Below are positions 8,096 to 15,350 of a stretch of 50,487 bases of DNA, in pieces. Numbering within the stretch: the first letter of the stretch is position 1; every line of letters begins with the position of its first letter. Source of the stretch: CAIOGO01 sp964447445. Its GTDB lineage: Bacteria > Bipolaricaulota > Bipolaricaulia > UBA7950 > UBA9294. Under the pieces are notes generated by a model. The model ran no database searches, had not been told where the DNA came from, and was given only the letters and a program-made list of their open reading frames with translations. The DNA is taken from NCBI GenBank assembly GCA_964447445.1, contig CAYUSW010000035.1:1-50487 (forward strand), in the 5' to 3' direction. Position numbers and translations under genes: made by a program.

Positions 8096-9056
8096 GCTCT
8101 CTATCGTCGCTCTGGCCGTGGCGGTCGCGGCGCTGGGCGCCCCAGCGGCCACAGTGCGGATCGCGCTCGACTGGACGCCCAACACGAACCACACCGGGAT
8201 CTTCGCCGCCGACGCGCTCGGATACTTCGCCGAGGAAGGGCTCGACGTCGAGGTTCTGGAACCCAGTCCAGTCGTCTCGCTGCAGCTTGTGGCAAGCGGA
8301 CGAGCCGAGTTTGCCGTGTCGAGCCAGGAGTACATCCTGATGGCACGCGCCGAAGGCAGTCCCGTCATCTCAGTCGCCGCACTCTATCCCCACAACACGT
8401 CGGGGTTCGCAGCGCTTCGCTCAGCAGGGGTCGCGTCGCCGATGGATTTCGCCGGGCGACGCTACGGCGGATGGGGAAGCGACCTCGAGGCCGTGATGAT
8501 CGAGACCGTAATGCGCGGCGTCGGAGCCGATTCGTCCACCGTCGAGGTGATCGGAATGGGGACGCTCGACTTCGCGACAGCCGCGCAGGCGGGACTCGCC
8601 GACTTTTTCTGGATCTACTACGGATGGGAAGGCATCCACGCGTCGCTCCTGGGTCTCGACATCACCTACCTCGCGCTCGCGGATCTTGACCCGGTGCTCG
8701 ACTACTACACGCCTGTCATCGCATCGAGCGAGACCTTCCTCTCCGAGCGGCCCGAGGCGGCCCGCGGCTTCCTGCGCGCGTTGGCGCGCGGCTATGTCTA
8801 CGCTGCGACGTCGCCCGACGACGCCGCCGCCATCCTGCTCGAGCGAGCTCCCGAGCTTGACCAGGACCTCGTCCTCGCGTCGCAGCGCTGGCTCGCGGGG
8901 CAGAGCGAGACGAGCCTCGCTGCCTGGGGGCAACAGTCTGCATCCGTCTGGGAGACGTTCGGCGACTGGGCTCTTGACCACGCGCTCATTCGCAAGGCCG
9001 TCGACTCCGATGGAGCGTTCACGAACGACTTCCTTTTCACGGAGGCGTCCGAGTGA
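8088..9056 (+). CDS. thiY: NMT1/THI5-like periplasmic substrate-binding protein (ThiY-like)
   Basis: 322 residues. Residues 1-21 are a signal peptide ending at APAA without a lipobox, so the protein should be soluble in the periplasm. The mature start VRIALDWTPNTNHTGIFAA is the hallmark of the NMT1/THI5-like family, and FFWIYYGWEGIHASLL is another conserved pocket segment. Members bind thiamine pyrimidine precursors (ThiY) or, in some bacteria, riboflavin (RibY); the TPP riboswitch favours the thiamine group. AAGGAGG upstream of ATG 8088 is a strong ribosome binding site. It overlaps the permease by eight bases and the ATPase by four (GTGA). Confidence 0.9.
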   Translation: MRRLSIVALAVAVAALGAPAATVRIALDWTPNTNHTGIFAADALGYFAEEGLDVEVLEPSPVVSLQLVASGRAEFAVSSQEYILMARAEGSPVISVAALYPHNTSGFAALRSAGVASPMDFAGRRYGGWGSDLEAVMIETVMRGVGADSSTVEVIGMGTLDFATAAQAGLADFFWIYYGWEGIHASLLGLDITYLALADLDPVLDYYTPVIASSETFLSERPEAARGFLRALARGYVYAATSPDDAAAILLERAPELDQDLVLASQRWLAGQSETSLAAWGQQSASVWETFGDWALDHALIRKAVDSDGAFTNDFLFTEASE

Positions 9057-9778
9057 GCGTCCTCGCCGCCGAGCATCTCGTGAAGAGGTTCGGTGACCTG
9101 GCCGTCCTACAGGACGTGAGCCTGGCCATCGAGGAAGACGAAGTCGTAGGCCTTCTCGGTCCCTCAGGCTGCGGCAAGACGACTCTCTTGCGCATTCTGC
9201 TTGGGCTTGAGACCTACGATGCCGGCCGGATCTCGGCCCGCGTCGGCCGAGCCGGCTATCTTCCCCAGGAGGGACTCCTCCTGCCGTGGAAGACCGTGCT
9301 TGCCAACGCCGAGCTGCCGCTGGAACTGCAGCGGGTTCCGTCAGCCGTGAGGCGGGACCGTGTCCGCAGCTTGCTCCCTGAGTTCGGGCTCGATGGGTTC
9401 GAGCGGTCCTATCCCCACGAGATCTCGGGCGGGATGAGGCAGCGGGCCGCTCTTCTGCGTGCTGTCCTGACCGGAAGCCCGACGCTCGTGCTCGACGAGC
9501 CGTTCGGTGCGCTCGACACGTTGACGCGACACAAGCTGCAGGATTGGCTTGCCAACCTGGCGGGACAGCTGGGCCGGACTATCTTGTTCGTGACTCACGA
9601 CCTCGACGAGGCCGTCGTCCTCTCAGCGCGGGTTGTCATCCTGTCGCCTCGTCCCGCCGTCGTTCTCGGCGAGGAGGCGATCGGGCTCTCGCTAGAGGAG
9701 AGGCGCGAGCGACTCGGCCGCGCGTTCCTCGCTGTGCGCGATCGTCTTCTCGCGAGATTGGAGAAGACGTGGCAGTAG
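9053..9778 (+). CDS. thiZ: ABC transporter ATP-binding protein (ThiZ-like)
   Basis: 241 residues with all ABC ATPase motifs: Walker A GPSGCGKTTLL, Q-loop YLPQEG, signature ISGGMRQRAALLRA, Walker B LVLDEPFGALD, and switch FVTHDLDEA. It belongs to the nitrate/taurine/NMT1 importer ATPases and energises the ThiXY importer from the cytosolic side. GTG 9053 overlaps the stop of the binding-protein gene (GTGA) and follows GGAGG. The last ten bases overlap the methyltransferase gene at 9769. Confidence 0.92.
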   Translation: MSVLAAEHLVKRFGDLAVLQDVSLAIEEDEVVGLLGPSGCGKTTLLRILLGLETYDAGRISARVGRAGYLPQEGLLLPWKTVLANAELPLELQRVPSAVRRDRVRSLLPEFGLDGFERSYPHEISGGMRQRAALLRAVLTGSPTLVLDEPFGALDTLTRHKLQDWLANLAGQLGRTILFVTHDLDEAVVLSARVVILSPRPAVVLGEEAIGLSLEERRERLGRAFLAVRDRLLARLEKTWQ

Positions 9779-10419
9779 GTGTCTCCCATGCATTCGATAC
9801 GAGGGCAGCCGAGTACGACGAATGGTTTGACGCTCATCCCGCAGTGTTCGAGTCCGAGCTCCGCGCGCTCCAAGCCGTACTTCCGAGCCGGCAGGGGCAC
9901 TGGGTGGAGATCGGTGTAGGTACCGGTCAGTTCGCGTCCCGACTGGGCATTCGCACCGGCGTAGAGCCCGCCGCAGCGATGGCGGAGCGCGCGCGAGCGC
10001 GAGGCGTGCGCGTACTGCACGGCACTGCGGAGTGCTTGCCGCTTCGTGATGCGAGCTTCGACGCCGTCTTCTACATCGCGTGCTTGTGCTTCGTCTCCGA
10101 CATCCCTCGTGCGCTGTCCGAGGCCGACCGCGTGCTGAGGCCCAACGGAGTCCTCATCGCAGCCATACTGCCCCGAGACAGCGAGGTCGGGCGCTGCATC
10201 CTGGCCGATCCGGCGAACCCCTTCTTCCGCGCGGCGAAGCTCCTATCGACTTCTGAACTCCAAGCCGCCCTGGCGAGAGCCGGCTTCGCGATCGAGCGTA
10301 CGGTCGAGACCCTGACGGATTTCTCCGCCCCAGAGCGCGTCGAAGAGCCTCGTGCTGGCGCACATCAAGGGTCGTTCGTCGTCGTGCGTGGTGCAAGGGC
10401 GCGATCTAGGCAATCTTGA
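9769..10419 (+). CDS. Class I SAM-dependent methyltransferase (UbiE/Methyltransf_11 type)
   Basis: 216 residues. Motif I is WVEIGVGTGQFASRLG, motif II TGVEPAAAMAERA, and LPLRDASFDAVFYIACLCFV followed by RVLRPNGVLIAAI is the rest of the SAM fold. These enzymes methylate small molecules; no substrate can be read from the sequence. GTG 9769 follows GGAGAAGAC and overlaps the end of the ATPase gene by ten bases, so it belongs to the TPP-regulated operon as its last gene. A role in cofactor or precursor remodelling is only inferred from position. The dagK promoter begins inside its final codons (TTGACA at 10416). Confidence 0.85.
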   Translation: MAVGVSHAFDTRAAEYDEWFDAHPAVFESELRALQAVLPSRQGHWVEIGVGTGQFASRLGIRTGVEPAAAMAERARARGVRVLHGTAECLPLRDASFDAVFYIACLCFVSDIPRALSEADRVLRPNGVLIAAILPRDSEVGRCILADPANPFFRAAKLLSTSELQAALARAGFAIERTVETLTDFSAPERVEEPRAGAHQGSFVVVRGARARSRQS

Positions 10420-10445
10420 CAGGATGAACCCGGCCTCCGTAGCAT
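10416..10445 (+). promoter_or_regulatory. Promoter of the lipid-kinase gene
   Basis: Consensus TTGACA (10416-10421), 18-base spacer, TAGCAT (10440-10445). The -10 ends six bases before ATG 10452, which places the expected transcription start at the initiation codon. There is no ribosome binding site between them. Confidence 0.7.
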
Positions 10446-10451
10446 CTCGCC

Positions 10452-11342
10452 ATGAATGGCGAGAAGTACTTCCTGATCGTCAACCTGATCGCCGGACAGG
10501 GCCGCTGTAAGGCGGTCTTCCCGCGAGTCAAGGCAGCTCTCGAGCGAAGCCACACCGCCTACGATCTCCACTACACGAACGAGCCGATGGAGGCTGTCGA
10601 CGTCGCGAAGATGGGGATTGAGGCAGGCTTCACGCGGATCATCGCGATGGGAGGCGACGGAACGGTCAACGAGGTGGCGAATGGCCTCCTCGGCTCAACG
10701 GCCTGCCTCGGCGTGATTCCGGCGGGGACGGGCAATGACTTCGTCCGGATGCTCGGCATTCCGTCTGATCCGCTCGAGGCGCTCCGCATTCTCCCGAAGG
10801 CCGTCGAGCGCACGGTGGACATGGGCCGGGTTGGCCACGACCGCTGCTTCGTCAACGGGATCGGTATCGGAATCGATGCCCAGGTCGCGCGCGATGTCCT
10901 GGCCATGGAACGGCTGCGCGGGGCTGCCGCCTACATCTACGCCGCGGTGAAGGAAGTCTTTCGTTTCCAGGCCTTCAAGGCGAAGATCGAGGGCGAGGGG
11001 ATCTCGGAGGAACGGCAGTACTTGTCCCTCGGCGTAGCGAACGGGAAGTACTGCGGAGGAGGCTTCATGCTGGCGCCGCGAGCCGTAGTCGACGACGGCC
11101 TGATTGACGTCGCCGCGATCGGCGACTTCCCGCGGGCCGAGCGCCTGCTTCGCCTTCCGCAAGCGCGGGCCGGCAAGCACCTCAAGCTTCCGCAGGTCCG
11201 GTACGTGCAGACACCGAGGGTCACGCTTTCCTCGGACACGAAGCTGATTGCCCACATGGACGGCGAGCCCTACGAACTTCCCCGGACGGCGTTCGAAGTC
11301 AGCGTCGCCCCGAAGGCGTTGCGCGTCTTGGTCCCGGCCTAG
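10452..11342 (+). CDS. Diacylglycerol/lipid kinase family protein (DagK/YegS type)
   Basis: 296 residues. The catalytic-domain signatures are IAMGGDGTVNEVANGLLGS and LGVIPAGTGNDFVRMLGI near residues 55-100, followed by RCFVNGIGIGIDAQVA and a C-terminal beta domain ending HMDGEPYELP. The family uses ATP to phosphorylate diacylglycerol or related lipid alcohols at the cytoplasmic membrane and feeds phospholipid recycling. The strong promoter at 10416-10445 sits so close to ATG 10452 that translation is probably leaderless. Its TAG stop shares the bases CTAG with the stop of the convergent mutL gene. The true lipid substrate is not determined by the sequence. Confidence 0.88.
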   Translation: MNGEKYFLIVNLIAGQGRCKAVFPRVKAALERSHTAYDLHYTNEPMEAVDVAKMGIEAGFTRIIAMGGDGTVNEVANGLLGSTACLGVIPAGTGNDFVRMLGIPSDPLEALRILPKAVERTVDMGRVGHDRCFVNGIGIGIDAQVARDVLAMERLRGAAAYIYAAVKEVFRFQAFKAKIEGEGISEERQYLSLGVANGKYCGGGFMLAPRAVVDDGLIDVAAIGDFPRAERLLRLPQARAGKHLKLPQVRYVQTPRVTLSSDTKLIAHMDGEPYELPRTAFEVSVAPKALRVLVPA

Positions 11343-13081
11343 CGGCGTCCGAAACGGCGGTCGAGTTCATCGCGATCAAGGGCAAAGATGATCGGACGCC
11401 CGTGCGGGCAGCTGTAGGGATTCTCCTGAAGCATCAGCTGCTCGACAAGCGCCTGGCACTCAGCGAGCGGGACCCGGTCGCCAGCCTTGATCGCCGCCGC
11501 GCAGGCGAGCTCCCGAAGGAGTCCGTCGTAGAGAGCGTCCTCGACCGCCCCTTCGTCGCGAAGCACGTCGATCAAAGCTTCCACAACGGTCTGGAACCCA
11601 CGTGGAGTCTGCTCATCCGCGAGCACCTGCGGGTACTGGCGCAGAAGGAACGTTCCGCCTCCGAACTCCTCGAGCACGACGCCCGCGCCCGCGAGTCGCG
11701 CGAGCCCCGCACTGAGAACGGCCGCCGACTCAAACGACAACTCGATGCGCGCCGGCAGGAGGAAGAGCTGACGCACAACGCCGGACTCAGCGAACTCGCT
11801 CTGCAGACGCTCGTAGAGGATGCGCTCGTGCGCGATGTGCTGGTCTACGATCTCCAGCCCAGATGCCGTCTCGACCAGGAGGTACGTGTCGTGCAGTTGC
11901 CCGATCACTCTCCGCCCGGAAGCATGGCTCACTTTCACGGGCTCGTGCGCCGCGCGGCCGGCAGAGATCGACGCAGGAAGGTCCAGAGAGAGCGGCCGCG
12001 GCAAGCCGGAGTCCCTGAGAACCCTCGGCACACCGGCAAGACGCTCCTCCGCGGCCCCGGGCTCTCCGGTCGCCCCTGTGATTCGCCCCAGCATCTGTGG
12101 CGAGGACAGCGCCTGGTGCAGCGCGGACGCCACCGTGTCCTGAACCTCCCGCGAGTTCGCGAAACGGACCTCCTCCTTGCGTGGGTGGACATTGATGTCG
12201 ACTTGATCGGCGGGCAGATCGACAGACAGGACGGCGATGGGATAGCTGCCCGGGCGCAGAAGGCCGCTGTACGCGCCGGAGAGGATGTATCCCAGACCCC
12301 GGTCGTTCACCGCCCGATGATTCACGGCGAACAGCTGATCTCGGCGGCTTCCTCGCTTCACGTCCCGATGGCTGACACAGCCTGAGACGTGGATTGGGCC
12401 GCGGCGGCTGTCAAGTGGGATCATTCCTCGCGCGACGTCCACGCCGTACACCTGCCCCATCCGTTCCAGCAGTGTGCGCACCTGCGGCGCAGCGAAGGCC
12501 TCGCGCCCGTCGTGTACGACCGAGAAGCCGATGCTCGGCGACAAGAGGGCGAAACGCTGCATGAGGCGATTGATGTGGAGCGACTCGGTGCGGGCTGTGC
12601 CAAGGAACTTGGCCCGCGCCGGGAGATTGAAGAAGAGATCCCTCACTTCTACGGTCGTCCCCGGCCCTCGGGAGTCCGGCGTTGGTCCCTTGGATCCGTC
12701 AGGCGAGAGGACCAGCAGGTGTGCTGCCTCTTCCCCCGCAGCGTGGGTCACGATGCGCACATGGGCCACGGCAGCGATGCTCGCGAGTGCCTCGCCCCGA
12801 AAGCCGAGCGTCGCGAGCACGTCCAGATCATCCAGACTCCGGATCTTGCTCGTCGCATGACGCTCCCCACAAAGGCTGAGGTCGGCCGCCGTCATGCCGC
12901 AGCCATCGTCGCGGACCGTGATTTCCGAGAGGCCGCCATCGCGCAATTCAACGTCGATTCGGGAACTTCCGGCGTCGATCGCGTTCTCGACCAACTCCTT
13001 GACGACCGATGCCGGTCGCTCGATGACCTCCCCGGCCGCGATCTTCTGGCTCAGCTCCGCCGCAAGGCGCTGAATGGGCAT
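11339..13081 (-). CDS. mutL: DNA mismatch repair protein MutL with endonuclease motif
   Basis: 580 residues. The N-terminal GHKL ATPase shows ELVENAIDAGSSRIDVEL, VRDDGCGM, RHATSKI and GFRGEALASI. The C-terminal domain carries DQHIAHERILYERL, corresponding to DQHA(x2)E(x4)E of nicking MutL proteins with Ile in place of Ala, plus ACAAAIKAGDRVP and the zinc-site motif CPHGRPI near the end. It should therefore nick DNA during mismatch repair, as in bacteria without MutH. No mutS is in the window. The start has no Shine-Dalgarno, but a -10 (TAGCCT) ends six bases before ATG 13081, matching a leaderless message. It shares its stop region with the lipid-kinase gene. Confidence 0.96.
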   Translation of the reverse strand: MPIQRLAAELSQKIAAGEVIERPASVVKELVENAIDAGSSRIDVELRDGGLSEITVRDDGCGMTAADLSLCGERHATSKIRSLDDLDVLATLGFRGEALASIAAVAHVRIVTHAAGEEAAHLLVLSPDGSKGPTPDSRGPGTTVEVRDLFFNLPARAKFLGTARTESLHINRLMQRFALLSPSIGFSVVHDGREAFAAPQVRTLLERMGQVYGVDVARGMIPLDSRRGPIHVSGCVSHRDVKRGSRRDQLFAVNHRAVNDRGLGYILSGAYSGLLRPGSYPIAVLSVDLPADQVDINVHPRKEEVRFANSREVQDTVASALHQALSSPQMLGRITGATGEPGAAEERLAGVPRVLRDSGLPRPLSLDLPASISAGRAAHEPVKVSHASGRRVIGQLHDTYLLVETASGLEIVDQHIAHERILYERLQSEFAESGVVRQLFLLPARIELSFESAAVLSAGLARLAGAGVVLEEFGGGTFLLRQYPQVLADEQTPRGFQTVVEALIDVLRDEGAVEDALYDGLLRELACAAAIKAGDRVPLAECQALVEQLMLQENPYSCPHGRPIIFALDRDELDRRFGRR

Positions 13082-13087
13082 GCGGCA

Positions 13088-13116
13088 AGGCTACCCCATC
13101 GCCCCATCCCTCACAA
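13088..13116 (-). promoter_or_regulatory. mutL promoter
   Basis: On the minus strand, TTGTGA (13111-13116), 17-base spacer, TAGCCT (13088-13093), then six bases to ATG 13081. Back to back with the plus-strand promoter at 13126-13155. Confidence 0.6.
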
Positions 13117-13125
13117 TTGGCGGAC

Positions 13126-13155
13126 TTGGCCCGCAGGCAGGAGAGAGGATATCGT
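13126..13155 (+). promoter_or_regulatory. Promoter of the HTH protein / HD-hydrolase pair
   Basis: TTGGCC (13126-13131), 18-base spacer, TATCGT (13150-13155), then six bases to ATG 13162. A purine-rich AGGAGAGAGG lies in the spacer and is too far from the ATG to be its ribosome binding site, so the transcript may be leaderless. Confidence 0.45.
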
Positions 13156-13161
13156 CGCTCT

Positions 13162-13617
13162 ATGCACACGATCACGAGTCTCCGCAAGGCACTGACCCTC
13201 ACCACAACGAACCAGGTTCGCAACCGGATTGAGGCCATTCGCGACGTCCTCGAACCTCACCTCCGGCGAGGGCCAAACAACCAGATTCTCGTGGCAGACG
13301 ACGGTCTCGCTCTTCTGCGGCAACTGCAGGAGCTGTACGATTCCGGGCTCACCATGACCGAGGCGAGTGATGTTCTAAGAGCGACGTCTATTGAGAAGAA
13401 CGTTTTCCGACCCACTGGTCTGACTGGTTTCGTGCAAGACCGCACGAACCAAAACGAGGGCGAGCCCGCCGTGGTCGCAGCCCTTCAGAGCGAGGTCACC
13501 TTCTTGCGTTCCCGCGTCGCCGACCTCGAGGGCCGCCTCACGCCGTCCGAGGGCGCTGCGGAGACTCCTGCGATTCCCTGGTGGACGACTCTGCGGGAGG
13601 ACGTAGATGTCGCTTAA
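13162..13617 (+). CDS. Small MerR-like helix-turn-helix protein with coiled-coil tail
   Basis: 151 residues, not a recognised family member. The N-terminal half is basic and helical (RNRIEAIRDVLEPHLRRG). The middle, LVADDGLALLRQLQELYDSG followed by LTMTEASDVLRATS, resembles the helix-turn-helix and recognition region of MerR-type domains. From about residue 108 a heptad pattern (VVAALQSEVTFLRSRVADLE) predicts a short coiled coil for dimerisation. It overlaps the HD-hydrolase gene by 11 bases, so the two are translationally coupled and may act together. DNA binding is an inference from fold resemblance only. Confidence 0.7.
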   Translation: MHTITSLRKALTLTTTNQVRNRIEAIRDVLEPHLRRGPNNQILVADDGLALLRQLQELYDSGLTMTEASDVLRATSIEKNVFRPTGLTGFVQDRTNQNEGEPAVVAALQSEVTFLRSRVADLEGRLTPSEGAAETPAIPWWTTLREDVDVA

Positions 13618-14380
13618 CTTGCCGATCCGCGGAAACGCCAAGCTCGCTCAGATTCTCGATCGCATCAACGCATCCGTCACGCTCCAAACCTACTGGGAAG
13701 CGTCCAATACGACGGCCATCGGACGGCTGCGGATCAATGATCACGGTCCTGTCCACATCAAGATCATGGCGAACATCTCACTCAAGCTCCTGCGACTCCT
13801 TCTCGCCGCGGGCGTGACGCCCAACGTCGTTTCCGACTACGACCTCACGCCCGAGGACGCGGAGGTTGTCGTCGTGCTCGCCGCCTGTCTGCACGATGTC
13901 GGCCACGCAATCCATCGGAAGGATCATGAGGAGCTTTCGTTGGTCCTCGCGGTGCCGCTCATCGACTCCTTCCTAGCGGACGCCTACGACGAGCGCACCA
14001 TCGCGCTCCTCAAGTCCGAGACACTGCACGCGATTCTGACCCATCAGCGCGACATCCCGCCGCTCACCTTGGAGGCGGGAGTCGTCAAGGTCGCAGATGC
14101 ACTCGACATGGAGTCAGGTCGAGCCCGGATCCCCTTCACGACGGGAGGGCCGACAATTCACTCCGTCTCAGCGATGGCCATCCGGAAGGTCCGCCTCTCC
14201 GCCGGCGAGAAGAAGCCGATCCGGATCGCCATCGAGATGACCAACTCCGCCGGGATCTACCAGCTGGACAACCTCCTGCGCGAGAAACTCAAGAACTCCA
14301 CCCTCGCCCCGTACGTCGAGGTGCTGGCGCAGATCGTTGGGAACGAAGAGCCCATTGTTCAGCACTACGCGATCGAGTAG
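13607..14380 (+). CDS. HD-domain phosphohydrolase
   Basis: 257 residues. The HD motif is in VVLAACLHDVGHAIHRKDHEE, with further metal-site residues in LHAILTHQRDIPP and VVKVADALDME, giving the H...HD...H...D arrangement of divalent-metal phosphohydrolases. The start GPVHIKIMANISLKLLRLLL resembles HD proteins best known from archaea and thermophiles. Substrate could be a nucleotide or cyclic nucleotide; nothing here decides. ATG 13607 lies inside the end of the upstream HTH gene. A tyrosine recombinase follows after a 232-base gap, so horizontal acquisition is possible but unproven. Confidence 0.82.
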   Translation: MSLNLPIRGNAKLAQILDRINASVTLQTYWEASNTTAIGRLRINDHGPVHIKIMANISLKLLRLLLAAGVTPNVVSDYDLTPEDAEVVVVLAACLHDVGHAIHRKDHEELSLVLAVPLIDSFLADAYDERTIALLKSETLHAILTHQRDIPPLTLEAGVVKVADALDMESGRARIPFTTGGPTIHSVSAMAIRKVRLSAGEKKPIRIAIEMTNSAGIYQLDNLLREKLKNSTLAPYVEVLAQIVGNEEPIVQHYAIE

Positions 14381-14516
14381 GACGGCCCGCTAATCGTCTC
14401 GATCGCCTCCGCGGAGCTTCAGGAGCCCTCTCCCTCATGGGACACGGCGGCGCTCCGGGGGCGAGTTGCTCCAGAAACCTCGATCCCTACGCGCGCAAGC
14501 TCTTCTTCACCCCTGT

Positions 14517-14544
14517 TCGCAACAAAAGTACTCTTTTGTTGCGA
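14517..14544. repeat. 28-base palindromic site with dif-like 11-6-11 architecture
   Basis: TCGCAACAAAAG (14517-14528), TACT, then CTTTTGTTGCGA (14533-14544): 12-base exact arms around a 4-base centre. Read as 11-base arms around a 6-base centre, it has the same 28-base geometry as Xer dif sites, and TTTTGTTGC partly matches the XerD-arm core TTATGTTAA. It lies 68 bases before a tyrosine recombinase gene. No T-run follows, so an intrinsic terminator is unlikely. The rest of the 14381-14612 gap shows only the small palindrome CTCCGCGGAG near 14407. Confidence 0.55.
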
Positions 14545-14612
14545 CAGCTGTCTGCCGGAATTCCTCCGGCCGACGGTACCTTCTGCCCATCCCGGACCAG
14601 AAGGAGATCGCC

Positions 14613-15230
14613 ATGCCACTCGAGGTGACGTACGAGGACTTCCTCGCCCCCCCGCAGGTACGGGATCTCAAGGCCTACTGTCGCCTGCGGGCGGAGGCGG
14701 CGAGTCCGAGCGCACGCGGGAATCCCGTTCGCAACTGGGCCATCCTCCACGTTGCCCTGGACACGGGGCTGCGCGTGTCGGAGATCTGCGCTCTTCAGTT
14801 GCGCGATGTCATTCTGGACGCCGGGCACGCTTCGCTGATCGTCCGAGACGGGAAAGGCGGCAAGAAGCGTGGAGTGAAGGTGGGAACCTCTCTCCAAGAG
14901 CATCTGGCTCAGTTCATCAGGTGGAAGCAGACGTCACGAGAACCGATCGCCGCGGGCGATCCCCTCTTCGCCTCTTCGCGGGGAGGTCCCTTGACGCGTA
15001 CCGCCGTGTACCGCATCTTCCGCAACTGCGCCGATGCCGTCAGCATCCCGAAACGGTTCTCGATCCACTCGTGCCGCCACACCTACGCCTCGATGCTCTA
15101 CAGGGCATCAGGCTACAATCTGCGCCTCGTCCAGAAGCAGCTCGGTCACCGCTCCATCCAGACGACCCAAATCTACGCCGACGTGCTCGACGAGGACGCC
15201 GTCGTCGCCGTAGAGAACCTTCCCCAATAG
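14613..15230 (+). CDS. Minimal tyrosine recombinase (catalytic domain only)
   Basis: 205 residues with the full catalytic set: R54 (TGLRVSEICAL), a beta-hairpin lysine in GKGGKKRG (81-85), H152 and R155 (HSCRHTYAS), H179 (QLGHRS) and the nucleophile Y188 (TQIYADV). XerC/XerD-type proteins have about 300 residues; here the N-terminal SAM-like core-binding domain is missing, as in the FimB/FimE inversion recombinases of about 200 residues. ATG 14613 follows AGAAGGAG at good spacing, so the longer frame upstream, which crosses the palindrome, is probably not translated. The adjacent dif-like site suggests a single-recombinase Xer-like or inversion system. Confidence 0.88.
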   Translation: MPLEVTYEDFLAPPQVRDLKAYCRLRAEAASPSARGNPVRNWAILHVALDTGLRVSEICALQLRDVILDAGHASLIVRDGKGGKKRGVKVGTSLQEHLAQFIRWKQTSREPIAAGDPLFASSRGGPLTRTAVYRIFRNCADAVSIPKRFSIHSCRHTYASMLYRASGYNLRLVQKQLGHRSIQTTQIYADVLDEDAVVAVENLPQ

Positions 15231-15350
15231 GGCGGCTCCTCGTCCGGCCCGCTCACACTTTCCTCACACTCGGGTTGCATTCTGCGCAGGGCGCCTCCAG
15301 AATGAGGGTCCCTCTCGCGACCCGTGCCGTTCGATCGAAAGGGGTCTGCC

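Noticed and set aside
14517..14544. Intrinsic terminator for the HD-hydrolase gene
   Set aside because: The stem is followed by GACAGCTG with no T-run on either strand, and the stem is A/T-rich in the middle; a protein-binding or recombination site fits better.
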